Positions 11,560-22,385 of a stretch of DNA of 64,000 nt are shown piece after piece (position 1 is the stretch's first letter; the number at the start of each line of letters is the position of its first letter). The DNA comes from Dendrophyllia cribrosa (Eukaryota > Cnidaria > Anthozoa > Scleractinia > Dendrophylliidae). The stretch covers positions 21,365,480 to 21,429,479 of the forward strand of contig JAJLRJ010000014.1 in NCBI GenBank assembly GCA_024195265.1, in the 5' to 3' direction. Position numbers and translations under genes: made by a program. Below the pieces are notes generated by a model, which worked only from the letters and a program-made list of their open reading frames with translations, was not told where the DNA came from and did not search any database.

Positions 11560-13229
11560 ATAAATAAAATGACATTTAATGTTAATTAACCAAATTTTAT
11601 TATATTCAATATTGTGGCAAGCTTGTTTTATAAACACATTGCAATATTTTTTTAAAAAATTGAACGACTCCAAGCGCAAAAAAAAACCATTACATCACTT
11701 TAACAATGTCCAGTTCAGAAATAAGTATTTTCCAGCGTAAGTAATAACCAAGGTTAATTTTAATCATTTGAACAAAGACGCTAGTGTGAAAACGTTTCCA
11801 CTCTTTGGCTTTTGAGGGAAAAAGTTCAGCTTCAGGTGGTTCAAGGCAGGCAAAGACTATGAGCAGGCAGCAAAGGCCTGCGAGTGCTTCCTAAGAGGTC
11901 TGTATGGGAGATGGTGTGAAACTAAGTGGCTGATTATTAGTGATAAAATGAAGAGATTTTGAGGGAATGAACTTCGGTTCAGGAATTTTTTTGGCAGGAT
12001 TTAGTGGCACATGCCCAAACTTGGCCACAAAATCGAGAAATTTGGGTTAACCGTGAGATTCATTTTCTCAAGCGGGATTCAGCGGGAGATATGGAGTTAT
12101 CATGTTTTGCATGCATAATTTCTAAAAAATGACAGAGAAATTGACCCAAAAAAATTCTGAACAACGTTTTTTTAAATTGTAGTTCACATGCCAAAAATGA
12201 AGCAAATCTGAGCGAGAAAAAAAAATAAAAAAGGCCTCACATTCAACAACCCAGCCTTTCAAATGTCTAACTTGGAGAAGCACTTAATGTCACGAGTCGT
12301 GAGTAAAATTCGGAGGTGTGGGAGTTGGTAAAAGTCTTCGGTAGCATCAAATTACCAAAAATAACAATAATACACCAAAATAAATAAATAAACAGCGAAT
12401 TTATGTCTCACAAAGTAGGTTCATCAAACCTCTGGTTTCTTGTTGCTGACTTGCTGTTTTAGCAATTTCCACTCTTATTCTTTGGCTCTTGAGGGAAAGA
12501 GTTCATGTGATCTAATAAGTTTTTGACTGTTGTAAGCATGCAATGTAATGCTGCCATTTGCTTCCAAGGCATGGTAAATATCAAACCACCAGTTTCTTGT
12601 TGCTGTTACTGTTCAGCCATTTCTTCTCTTATTGTTTGGCTCTTGAGGGAAAGAGTTCAGGTGTTCTTATGACTTTTTGACTTGTAAACGCTGTAATGCT
12701 GCCATTTGCTTCCAATCAAAATAAATATTATTTTGCCATAATTTTCGTGCTGGAAGGTTCATCGCGGTTTTGCCATACAATTTATTGACATGCTTTGGGA
12801 CAATTGCAGATAGGTCTGCTATGTGTGGTCGGGCACTTGAAATACAGCTTTGGGCAAGTGGAAGTAAGTTCTTGCTGGCCAGCCGAAATTGGGCAAGGCA
12901 GGCAAAGGCTATGAGCCGGCAGTGAAGGACCGAGAGTGCTTCCTATAGGAAGTACGTAAAAGTCTTCAACAATATGACTTGTACCTAATCTAAATTTGTT
13001 TCAGTTTATTTTGAAAGGTTCAGATTTTTTTTAAAAAATAAAATGGTGACAACGCTTTTTCAAAATGCAATGCCAGGTTTTTCATTGTCCCCTTTCGAAA
13101 TTGCTAAAATTGCAAAATTAAGTACGAATAAGGTATATTTCTCATCCTTTGTGAGTGCAAACACATGGATCTAAAGTAATCTATTCTTTTAAAGAAGGCT
13201 TGAATTTCGTGCAAAGGAGAATCGTTTTT
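11560..13229. repeat. non-coding region with an imperfect about 150-bp duplication
   Basis: Two adjacent units (about 12431-12585 and 12586-12730) share TTTCTTGTTGCTG, CTCTTGAGGGAAAGAGTTCA and TGCTGCCATTTGCTTCCAA. Related pieces occur near 11800 and 24742-24815. A second short motif (GGCAGGCAAAG.CTATGAGC) occurs near 11855 and 12897. No gene was seen. Confidence 0.55.
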
Positions 13230-14010
13230 TATACAATCAGACTAACCAGGAGAAGTGAAGTTTGACAGTTTATCCTCAAGCCAAGATTTCATTTGTGGCT
13301 CGATCAAGCAACCACCAAAGTTTGTGCACACAAGTATCATGAAGATCATGTTCAACAAGGATGTCTTTAAAATTGTTGGTAACCTGGATCTTCACTGGCA
13401 CTGCTTCTATATTCATCTTCTTAACTTGGCATAAAGGAGTATTGCTTTCTTCATGACCATGTTTGACTTTGAGCCCATTCTGAAATATCGCCATACAAAT
13501 CCCAGTATATATTTTCTGCCATGGTCATCATCATCAGTACTGTTCATAGAGAAAAGTAAATCTGGAGACTTCCTATGTCGTCAGTTCAAAAGGGTTTACT
13601 CATAAATCAGACTCGCTTTCAGTGTTCTCCAATCCCATTTAGTGGACCTTTGAACCAGCAAATGTAGGTTATAATTAATAACAAAGTAATTATTGGTTAC
13701 AAAAAATTTGAAGTTAATAACACAAGACAATTGCATGGAAAAACAGAATGGATGTTAATAACAAAAACGACAATAAGATTATTATAAATTATGGATGTGC
13801 AATTAATACAATGAAAAAAAAAACATAAAAAAAAGAATGTAAAAAATAATTTAAATTAAGAATAAAAGAAAACACTTATAATTTTTTATAAATGTTGACT
13901 GAATCAAACTTTTTTACTTTTTATTAGAGGGTTGCTTACTTCACTGTTCAAATTTCCATGCCCCTTTCAGGGAAGGCTTGAAATGCCATGTTGAGACTAA
14001 TTGATAAATG
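13230..14010. repeat. dispersed repeat R, copy 1
   Basis: Nearly the same sequence appears at about 24815-25545, and its later part again at about 21935-22385. Shared landmarks include ACCTGGATCTTCACTGGCA, CAGTATATATTTTCTGCCA, TATGGATGTGCAATTAATAC and GGAAGGCTTGAAATGCCATG. In the 21.9-22.4 kb copy the end runs into BEL/Pao protease coding sequence, so part of R is BEL/Pao-derived. A 73-codon minus-strand frame at 13276-13494 has no recognised domain. Confidence 0.65.
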
Positions 14011-14164
14011 GTGATGCAGATCAACTGAACAAAACTGAATGGTTAAAAATAGTGGATGTTAATTTCAAGTGGAATGGTTCTTTGGTTAAATATTTTAAGT
14101 TCAAGGAGTGTTGACTGGTTATTGATGGTTTGAAGGTAGAATTCGTCTTTTTCCTAGACTCTCT

Positions 14165-14860
14165 ATGCCTGTCAATCTATCGATTCAGCAGCTTTTTTCA
14201 AATGAGGTAAAAAGTACTTTCTTTCACCGAAACCCTGCAAAAAACAAAACGACAGAAACAGCTGATTATTTCATCGCCACTAAAAGACCTTTTGAATTAT
14301 CCGTTCTTCAAAGCACCATACCAGCTGAACATGCAGAAAAGCCCTGGATTTGGCTACAACGTATCAAAGAACATTACATGGGAACAAGCACTTTAATGCA
14401 AGATGAATACCATTTGTTGTAAAAAATGTTGCAAGCATGAGAGACAACAGAACGCACCGCTGCAGGACGCTGCTCTTTTGGCGTAAATGCCGATGAATTC
14501 ATGTGAGACAAATTTCTCTTTGGGCTTAACGAATTATTCAGTCGCTTGCATGAAGATATCTTTTACATAGATTGCCAGTGCAAGCCTGATGACCCTCCTT
14601 TTTTTCTGGCTTTTGTGGTAAGACAAGCCATCTTATTCGAGGCAGCCCAACATACCAACAAGCTATTAGCCACCTCCACCATAGAAAAACATGTTCACTT
14701 AACTTCTACACACCCAAACAGAAGCTTCTAACGACCTCCTAGCAGACCAACTAGATACGGAATCTACCCCAACAAGCCCTGTTTCTTCTGTGGTAGCAAG
14801 CAACCACACCCTCGAGTAGCATGCCCAACACAAACCCAAACCTGCAGCTACTAATGCAAA
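14165..14860 (+). pseudogene. gag-like polyprotein fragment, copy 2
   Basis: An 85-codon open stretch (14165-14422) is followed, after stops, by a second Gag block (14546-14731) and a zinc-knuckle-like CFFCGSKQPHPRVACP motif at about 14780-14830. It parallels 5765-6400 closely. The retroelement repeat containing it runs from about 14215 to about 15487 and is uninterrupted where copy 1 holds the tyrosine-recombinase element. Downstream of the gag no protease or RT is present, so this is a non-autonomous or truncated LTR-type element. Confidence 0.6.
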
Positions 14861-15451
14861 ACCTGCTTGGGAGCACCAAACCTCCAAACCCACATTCCAG
14901 AAATTTACCCATCAGGGCTCTAGACAGGAACACATCAGAATGGTGGAGCAAGAGGAAAACACCTAAACCACCCTCGAGGAAAGCATACAATATGAGAACT
15001 GTTTTACCATCCCCTCCAGTGTCGACACCGCCATTTCAGCCTCACACCCTCACCACCCTACAACCACTGACAAAGGGCATTTTGTCCTACTTGATTTAAA
15101 TGACTTGACTCCGGCTGCAGCGCCCAAATCCCACTCCTGATACCATGCTAGTAATGCAATAACAACGTGACAACTTTAGGTCATGTAGAAAAATGAATCT
15201 TGCTTCTTTTACAAAGCTGCCATGGTGCCTATAGACTAAACATCTGATTGAAAAATCTCAGGCTCGTTTGAGCCAACTCGTGAATATGGAACACATTTAT
15301 ACTGTTGTCGGACTGGGAATGATGAAGTGTGAGCAATGCTTGCAGAGCAGAAGTCACACGATGGGAGGGAAGGTTAAAAAGGGGCCTGTAGACACACCAA
15401 TCAAAGAAATTAGCAAAGTATCACAATGGTTCAATTCCAATAAACTTAGGT

Positions 15452-18367
15452 TTAGGTAAAGTTGTACACTAGCCACAGGTGCCCGAGGGGACGAGGTGTT
15501 CTCTTGCTAGGTTTAATGCCAACCCACTCATGCTCTTCACACCAATCACATGTCTCTTTTGTAATTCTGGAGCAGTCGTTCTTGAGGAACTCCATGTACA
15601 ATTCCCCCTTCTCATAGTGTGACGCAAAAAATGTCTCGACTTTTTCAAAATAGGCCTGTCCAGGTACTTGATCTCGTTTTGAGACGGCTGTGCTGTTGAA
15701 CTTTGCCAAATATTCCTTGTTATAGAAAAACTCTTCCCCAGGTTTCTCTGATACGATGGCGGTAAGGAAGCCCTTTGGTGCTGTCTCGCCATCGATTCTC
15801 AGTCTAACTTCCTCACTCACTCGCCATGCATTCATCATCATCCTATCATCATCTGCCTTTTGAAGGTCTTCTGCTGACATGGTCTTGACTTCATCATCAC
15901 TCAGGCCATGATACTCGTTATAATCCCACCTCAAGCTGCCACCATCAACAAGTGCCTCTCCTATGCATGCGTTGCTTCTTTCAGCTTCATTCTGGCTAGA
16001 ATCATCTGTGGCTCGATGTACACGGGCACGTCTGTCCGAGTTGTGTATCATCGCTATTTCAGCATCTCTGAAACGCACTTCTAGATTACTAACTCCTACC
16101 CCGGGTCCTCCATCTGTGAGCTCAAGAATGCATGGTTTAACAGGGGGCAAGTTGAAGTCTGAGATCATCTTCAGGATGTCTTTGCAGTTAATATTTATCA
16201 ATCTGTCATAGATGTTCCATAAGCTTTCTCCAGCTTTTGTTTCAAGATGTCCCACAGTGCTATCAAGAGAGTCTTGCAATTCAGCTACAGCGGAAATCAT
16301 GTGATCAGCTTTTTCTTTTTCCACTCTGCTGGTGTTATTGTTGTTTTCGGTTTCCCAGGCATCCTTTGCCTTTTTTAGAGAATTTGTCAAAGCATTTACT
16401 CGCTTCTTTTCATATTGTTTGAAAATGCATTGACGTTCATTTGTTACACATTTGACATCACCTTCTGTAGTTGTCTGCACAAAATATGTAATGCTGTCCT
16501 TAACTCTGGCACATAGGCTACGGAAATGAGGGCCATATTTTATATAGACTTCTGAATCGACCTCATACAATTCTGGGTATTCATGTCTCAGGCGCATGAA
16601 ATCCGATGCCCATGTTGTTCCATCACTTGCAACATAAAACTTGGGCCTTATCACAACTACAGTTTCATCTTTTGTCGTTAAAAGCTCTTCACTATCTCTT
16701 ACAATATTCCCCTCTTTCTCAATGAAACGGTGTGTAGCTGGCGTGATGTACACTTTAGGATTAGAAAAGTCATGCTGAGGTAGTTTCCTAGTTCGTTCAT
16801 CATCTACAGGCTGGAAAATGACTTGGTTTCTAGCACCAGCAAAGCCCACATCTGTGCCAGGTCTGATGTATGCCTTGTCGTCCTTGCTAATTATTAGGTT
16901 GTACTTCCACGAGTCTTTATTTTGACTGCCAAACATTGAATATTTCTCATTTTTCACATGACTTCTTTGGTGATGAGTGCACAGGTTTGATTTTTCTTCG
17001 GTTTTTGGAGGCTTTTTTGAACAAAATAATCCCTTTCCAATGTGACGTTTTGACTGGAAGCTTCTTCGATTTTTTGGTCTTGCCCTATTATAAATAGTGC
17101 TATTGCTACGAATAGGACACTTTCCACGCAAAGATCTATTGTAGTTGACAGTTGCTCGAAAATCCTTGGCTTTGATTCTGTGATTTAAATACAAGACACT
17201 GTCATGGCGCCTTCCATGTGCTGTTGCCTCTATGCATTTCACCAAGAACTCCTCGTCGTCACTATCAACCTTCCGATTGCCACCCTGACCAAGTTTCCTT
17301 CGCTTTACTCTGTTTTCTTGTAGTAAATTATCCGCTATTCTTTTGACTCCTTGTTTAAACTGGTTCCTGCCATACTTATCTGTTCCATTTTGAATCAATT
17401 CTACCTGCTTCAAATGCTCCTCTATGATAATCCGTTTTTCTTCGAGCTCTTCCAATCTTTTCTGAGGCCAACTTTCTTTTTTAGCTTCCTCAAGTTTTTT
17501 AACATCATCCAATTGAGATGACAGTTTGTCATTGCGCTCACGCAATCTCAGATTGAGTAAATCTGCTGCAGCTAGCTGAGCGTTGTTGTGTTCTTCTAAA
17601 ACACTGTTTACTCTTTCAACTGCTTTCACTGCAGTGTCGGGCTTCAACCCTAAATCATATAGTTCAGCACGCGACCTGTCTGCACCAAGAAGTGCTCTAG
17701 CGCACAATCTATCATATTCAGAGTCCATAGATTTTAAAATATTATGGACAGACTCTGCAGACAATTGAAAGCGCTGCGATGATTCTTCGTCCTCACTAGA
17801 TGTTCCATTTTCTGTATGTTGTAGAAATGCTGCAACATCTAACTCACCGCTATTTAAAAGAACATATCTTGTATTATCAGAACAATTGGTGAAGATTAGA
17901 ACAGGCAAACCATACTGATCGCTTAACAACTCATCACGAAAATGTTCCTTGTCTGGGTAACCCTCATGATATCCAGAATACAATTCGTAGGCATCATTAA
18001 AAGTTATGAAACCTTTTTGTGATGGAAGCAATAGTGTCTCCAAAATTGCTATAAAAGCGGCTAGCTTCGATCGTTCTTTGCTATATCGCATCTGTGTTGA
18101 CTCCAGAAGCGAAACCAAACGTACCAAACATTTTTCAGCAGAACACTTTTGCATGGAAACTCGAAGTTTCGAACCATAGAAATCTGACGTTTCTCTTCGC
18201 AATTCTTGTCTTTTCTCATTCCAAGTTTGCAGGGTAGATGAAGAATCTTCTTCCACTCCCTCTTTATGGTCAACATCAATCTCACGAACATCAGTTGAAG
18301 CAGAATGACAGCTAGCTGGGGAATGAAACATCCTCTCACTTGTATCCGCCATTTTGAATTTAAACAC
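15452..18367 (-). CDS. DDE-transposase-like protein, 971 codons, C-terminus truncated
   Basis: One long uninterrupted ORF. The likelier start is the internal ATG at 18354 (sixth codon, MADTSERMF), which has a strong AAAATGGCGG context. The N-terminal third is mixed; residues about 260-350 are coiled-coil-like; residues about 355-460 are Lys/Arg-rich and could bind DNA. The C-terminal half shows an RNase-H-fold signature: ISKDDKAYIRPG at about 492-503 (first Asp), CILELTDGGPGVGVS at about 746-760 (second Asp, D752) and SQNEAERSNACIG at about 791-803 (Glu794 or 796), with a helical insertion between the two Asp blocks. I infer a DDE transposase or a transposase-derived protein; I cannot name the superfamily. 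The last about 10 codons (from about 15487) lie in the adjacent gag-element repeat, so the natural C-terminus has been cut off. It is divergent from the SAM gene. Confidence 0.75.
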   Translation of the reverse strand: MFKFKMADTSERMFHSPASCHSASTDVREIDVDHKEGVEEDSSSTLQTWNEKRQELRRETSDFYGSKLRVSMQKCSAEKCLVRLVSLLESTQMRYSKERSKLAAFIAILETLLLPSQKGFITFNDAYELYSGYHEGYPDKEHFRDELLSDQYGLPVLIFTNCSDNTRYVLLNSGELDVAAFLQHTENGTSSEDEESSQRFQLSAESVHNILKSMDSEYDRLCARALLGADRSRAELYDLGLKPDTAVKAVERVNSVLEEHNNAQLAAADLLNLRLRERNDKLSSQLDDVKKLEEAKKESWPQKRLEELEEKRIIIEEHLKQVELIQNGTDKYGRNQFKQGVKRIADNLLQENRVKRRKLGQGGNRKVDSDDEEFLVKCIEATAHGRRHDSVLYLNHRIKAKDFRATVNYNRSLRGKCPIRSNSTIYNRARPKNRRSFQSKRHIGKGLFCSKKPPKTEEKSNLCTHHQRSHVKNEKYSMFGSQNKDSWKYNLIISKDDKAYIRPGTDVGFAGARNQVIFQPVDDERTRKLPQHDFSNPKVYITPATHRFIEKEGNIVRDSEELLTTKDETVVVIRPKFYVASDGTTWASDFMRLRHEYPELYEVDSEVYIKYGPHFRSLCARVKDSITYFVQTTTEGDVKCVTNERQCIFKQYEKKRVNALTNSLKKAKDAWETENNNNTSRVEKEKADHMISAVAELQDSLDSTVGHLETKAGESLWNIYDRLININCKDILKMISDFNLPPVKPCILELTDGGPGVGVSNLEVRFRDAEIAMIHNSDRRARVHRATDDSSQNEAERSNACIGEALVDGGSLRWDYNEYHGLSDDEVKTMSAEDLQKADDDRMMMNAWRVSEEVRLRIDGETAPKGFLTAIVSEKPGEEFFYNKEYLAKFNSTAVSKRDQVPGQAYFEKVETFFASHYEKGELYMEFLKNDCSRITKETCDWCEEHEWVGIKPSKRTPRPLGHLWLVYNFT

Positions 18368-18441
18368 AGGAAGCCCAAACCCAAGGAACTATTGGGCTTC
18401 CTTTGCTTTTTGCTGTGTAACCTCTCCTGCTCTAAAACAAA
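18368..18441. promoter_or_regulatory. shared divergent promoter with 10-bp inverted repeat
   Basis: Only about 75-90 bases separate the two divergent starts. They contain GGAAGCCCAA (18369-18378) and its exact complement TTGGGCTTCC (18392-18401), a 13-base-spaced operator or hairpin candidate. Both start codons sit in the same string AAAATGGCGG, which resembles a YY1-type AAGATGGCGGC element overlapping the start. No TATA box is evident. Function is inferred from position only. Confidence 0.5.
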
Positions 18442-19830
18442 ATGGCGGCTCTTGAAGATCAGGCTGTTCATGAATGGTTTGCCAAGCAAAATCTTGCAGA
18501 ATATTCGGAAACATTTATTGCTAATGGCTTTGATACGATGGAGGTTATCTCAGAATGTGTTAACCAGCTACTATTAGAAGAAACTTTCTCAACAGAAATT
18601 CCTTTACCTGGTAAAAGAAGGCAACTTCTCCTAGCACTTCAGCAGTACAAAGGAAAGCCAGTACACAACATAAATAGAAGTGTACACGATTGGTTTGAGG
18701 AGAATGGCATTGCAACCTACGTTCCTGTTTTTCTTTCCAAGGGTTATGATGAATTAGGAGTGATAATCGAAACCATTACAGAGGAAGTGCTTGCAGCTGA
18801 GTTTTCCAGTCAGATTCCATTACTTGGTCATCGAAAAAAAATTGCCCTCGCAGTCCGTAAAACAAGACAGGATCTTCATGCATTGCCGAGTTCGAACAAT
18901 AGAGATGGTAACAAGAAAAGCACAAACCAGAACTTTTTAAAATGGACAGACAAAGCCTTAGGTGAACCATGGAAGAAAAATTCATTAGGATATATTCCTT
19001 TTCCAAAAGGAAAACGTTCTGTGTTTTATATGGAACTTTTGCCACGTTTCTTCAAAGAAGTTTGACCCTACTGTGACTCTGATGGTGATTTTCGGAAGCG
19101 ATTTATGGAAGAAAGAAAGCGTCAATATGAAACTACTGAAAAAGTTGAAGCCATCAAACAGAAACTAAACTACAAGAAGAGTGACATCCCTGCAGCTTTT
19201 GGCAAATATCTTAATGACTCATACACAGCAAGGCCTGGTGATGTTAACATTTTGCCGAACCACATAACACAACTGAAAAGTGTAAAAACTGAGGTCGAAA
19301 CTCTGACGAAGGAGTTAAGAACATGTGACCATGCATTGTTTGACAAGAGTGGGAGACGACTGAAAACTGGGAAAGAAATATATCATAATTTCAATATTTC
19401 TACTATCAAAGAACTCAGGGAAGTAATTGAGGAAATAGAAACACTTATTACTAAACTGGAGAATAAGCTCTATGTATTGAAAGAATCATTCAAAGGCTTA
19501 CATGTTAAGGCAAATAAATCTACATCTTCGAAAAGAAAGCACAATATGAAAAAAGCAGAAAAGCGTAAGAAAGCAAGATTTGATATCACAAAGTCAAAAG
19601 TTCTGGCAAAAATTATACCTCTATACAAGGAAAGTTCTGAACCTACAGGTCAACTAGTAGAAGCAGATGATGTTTCTATTGAGGAGGTACAGAGCTTGTC
19701 AAAAAGAGAAGCTCAAGCACTAAAGGAAGCTTTAAGAGAAGATAAACAGTTCTCAAATTCTGCGAAGCAACATATCTTAGACCAGTTACCAGGAAATGTC
19801 ATTTCTTCTGATAGTGATGGCACAGAGTAA
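18442..19830 (+). pseudogene. tandem SAM-domain protein with C-terminal coiled coil, one in-frame stop
   Basis: The ORF starts at a strong AAAATGGCGG context. Two sterile-alpha-motif-like repeats follow: residues about 7-66 (VHEWFAKQNLAEYSETFIAN...) and about 77-137 (VHDWFEENGIATYVPVFLSK...). They share the W-F...L/I-x-Y...F pattern and the IPLPGKRRQLLLAL / IPLLGHRKKIALAV ending. The remaining part is charged and helical, with a Lys-rich segment (about 19510-19600) and an acidic end. A TGA at 19063-19065 interrupts the frame after 207 codons, but the same frame stays open to 19830. The copy is therefore broken, recoded or spliced around; a sequencing error is also possible. SAM domains usually mediate protein oligomerisation. 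The divergent DDE-like ORF makes a partner role plausible, but that is inference. Confidence 0.7.
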
Positions 19831-19994
19831 AACTATAAAAGAAACTTTTAGAAGATAGGTATACAGAAAGGCAAAAAACAACAACCAGCAAACAAAAATT
19901 GTATAATTTTACACCAGCAGGAAAACAAAACTTGGAACTCTACTAACATCCTCCTTTGAAATGCACTTATACAACACTGTTCAATTTATAGTGA

Positions 19995-20315
19995 GTGTAT
20001 TTCAAATGCAGTTTTATTTATTTGTGATAAAGTTCATTTGTTTCAAAAAATGTTCTGCCTATTTAAGCTAATCATGGCACAGTTCTATTAATTTGATTTG
20101 AGGTATTTTAAAATGCAGTTTTATTTATTTGTGATAAAGTTCATTTGTTCAAAAAAGATGTTCTGCCTATTTAAGCTAATCATGGCACAGTTCTAATTTG
20201 ATGTGAGGTATTTCAAAGTGCAGTTCTATTTATTTGTTATAAAGTTGAAGTTCATTTGTTCGAAAAGGATGTTCTAACTATTTAAGCTTATCATGGCTCA
20301 GTTCTAATTTGACAA
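19995..20315. repeat. three tandem copies of about 105 bp
   Basis: Three units each contain ATGCAGTTTTATTTATTTGT, AAAGTTCATTTGTT, GATGTTCTGCCTATTTAAGC and TCATGGCACAGTTCTA with small differences. They follow directly downstream of the SAM gene and may mark the end of that module. Confidence 0.8.
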
Positions 20316-20339
20316 TAAAAGATCATTCAGTAGTGTTTT

Positions 20340-21950
20340 CTAGAGCTTATAATTATCTTAATATATTCTTCATCCTTTAAAAATGATGTATTTAGTTTCC
20401 AGAAACCTCGTCCTCTCATGTTGTTGTGCGTCGATATTTGCAATGTGATCAGTGAATGATCTGTCTTATAACCAGGGACGATGTCTGTATTGATTGAATT
20501 GCAAGATGTGCATTGGCTTACGAGAAAAAAATCAAGTCTGCAATGTATTTCGGGGTTCTTTTGTCTCCATGTAAATCGCGCCGCTCAGGGTTTTGTATTC
20601 TCCAGACATCAATTAATTCTAAGTCTTCGGAGTAGCTGTTTATGACTTCCAACGATTTTTTGTGGGTTTTTGCAAGGCCGCCTTTTTTATCCTTCTCAAC
20701 ATCCAACACTAAATTATAATCCCCGCCAATTATGATCTCATCACATTTAAAATCTGCTAAACACTCAAAGACCGAGGTAAAAAAAGTTGGATCGTCATTG
20801 TTTGGAGCATATAAATTTGCCAAAGTTAGTTGTTTCCCATTTGTAATTACATCACAAATTACAAAGCGTCCCCCAGGGTCGCAGTATACTCTCGAAATTT
20901 GAAAGGTGAATGTATTGTTAAACAATATGATGACACCTGCCTTTTTGCTAGAGCAGCAACTGAAAAGGGCCTGATAACCCCATTCAGCTCGCCAATCATG
21001 CATATTGTTTTCAGTACAATGAGCTTCTTGAATAAAATACATAGACATTTGTTTTTTCCGCAGCCAATTAAAAAAATTCCCGCCTCTTGAATCTGTCTCC
21101 TAATCCCCTAGCATTAATTGAACCGATTGTTAGATCCATTTCTTTTGTTGCTGTGAAGAAAAAAGAATCTGACAACTTTCACCTAAAGAATAATAGCTTG
21201 AGAGATTATTCAGATTTGTGCAGAGCAAAATATAGAGTATCAGTTTAGTGCAAAAAGGTCTAAAATACAAATATTTTAAAGCAAGGAAAGTAAAACAAAA
21301 TAGAAAGCAAGACAAAAAAAACATAAAACAAAGTTAAAATGTTCCGTTGCTGGGTAGTCGTTTTGCATCTCTAAGGGGTGACTAGCCGCAAAATACCGAT
21401 AAGAAAAAAAAGGAATAATGAATTTGTCCCCGTAATACACTTATGATTCTAGCCAGTCTCAGAATTTATAATTAATTTTTTTCCTACAGGCCATAATCGA
21501 CCTCTAATAAATAACTTATCTGGTTCCGATAGACTGAAAGATGCAGGAATGTTGTTTCTTTTGGCCTCTTTGAAGGTCTTCATCTGCTCTTTACGTCTTC
21601 TAACAATTTCTGCAGGATAGTCGCAGAACATTTGGAAGTCGGTTTCTCTTAATCGGTGCCCGAGTGAAAATATTTTCTGGACATCCTTGTATCTTAAAAA
21701 AACGGTCCAGTATTGGCCGGGGCTTTCCATTCTTGCTTTTTCCACTTCGATGGACTCTTTGGATTTCTACGCTTCTTGCGTCGTGGAAGCCCAGTTCGCG
21801 TTCTAAGAAATCTCTTAATGTTTCTTCGACATCTTCACGTTCTTTGGCAGAGTCTTCTCCTATGTTCATAAACCTGACGTTCTCTCTTCTGGAATAAGCC
21901 TCTAGGAAGAGGTTTTTTGATGTAAGGTCATTTAACAAAAACGACAATGA
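20340..21950 (-). mobile_element. L1/Tx1-like LINE fragment (ORF1 end plus endonuclease start)
   Basis: On the minus strand, 21947-21449 encodes in two frames the C-terminal part of an ORF1 RNA-binding protein (YSRRENVRFMNIGE..., then DYPAEIVRRRKEQMKTFKEAKR). Next, 21095-20360 encodes the apurinic-type endonuclease of ORF2: QEAHC, NLYAPNND, IIIGGDYNLVLD and a TDHSLITLQI block near 20430. Reverse transcriptase and the 3' end are missing, and the 5' end is cut off where repeat R begins. Several frame breaks are present. Confidence 0.75.
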
Positions 21951-22385
21951 GATTATTATAAATTATGGATGTGCAATTAATACAATGAAAAAAACCACAA
22001 ATAAAAAGAATGTAAAAAATAATTTAAATTAAGAATAAAAGAAACACATAATTTTTTTATAAATGTTGACTGAATCAAACTTTTTTTTACTTTTATTAGA
22101 TAATCCCCCCCCCCCCCCCCCCCCCCCCCGCCAAAATAAAAAATCAATTTGCACTCTAGCACCATTTGATGACAGTGAGTCGCCTGAAATGGTATCCATT
22201 TCAGAGCTTTGAGTGACTAAAGCCCTCGGAGTGGTTTTCACCTTGCACCTTTCTTGCTGTAGGTCCCGATTAATTTTGACAGTATAATAATTATTTGCCA
22301 CTCTTGGCATTTTTGTATGTTTCTGTTACTTCACTGTTCAAATTTCCACGTCTCTTTCAGGGAAGGCTTGAAATGCCATGTTGAG
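21935..22385. repeat. dispersed repeat R, partial copy, with poly-C tract
   Basis: It matches 13760-14005 and 25310-25545. It contains a run of more than 20 C at about 22106-22129, replaced by shorter or no C runs in the other copies. It is joined on its right to BEL/Pao protease coding sequence. Confidence 0.6.
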
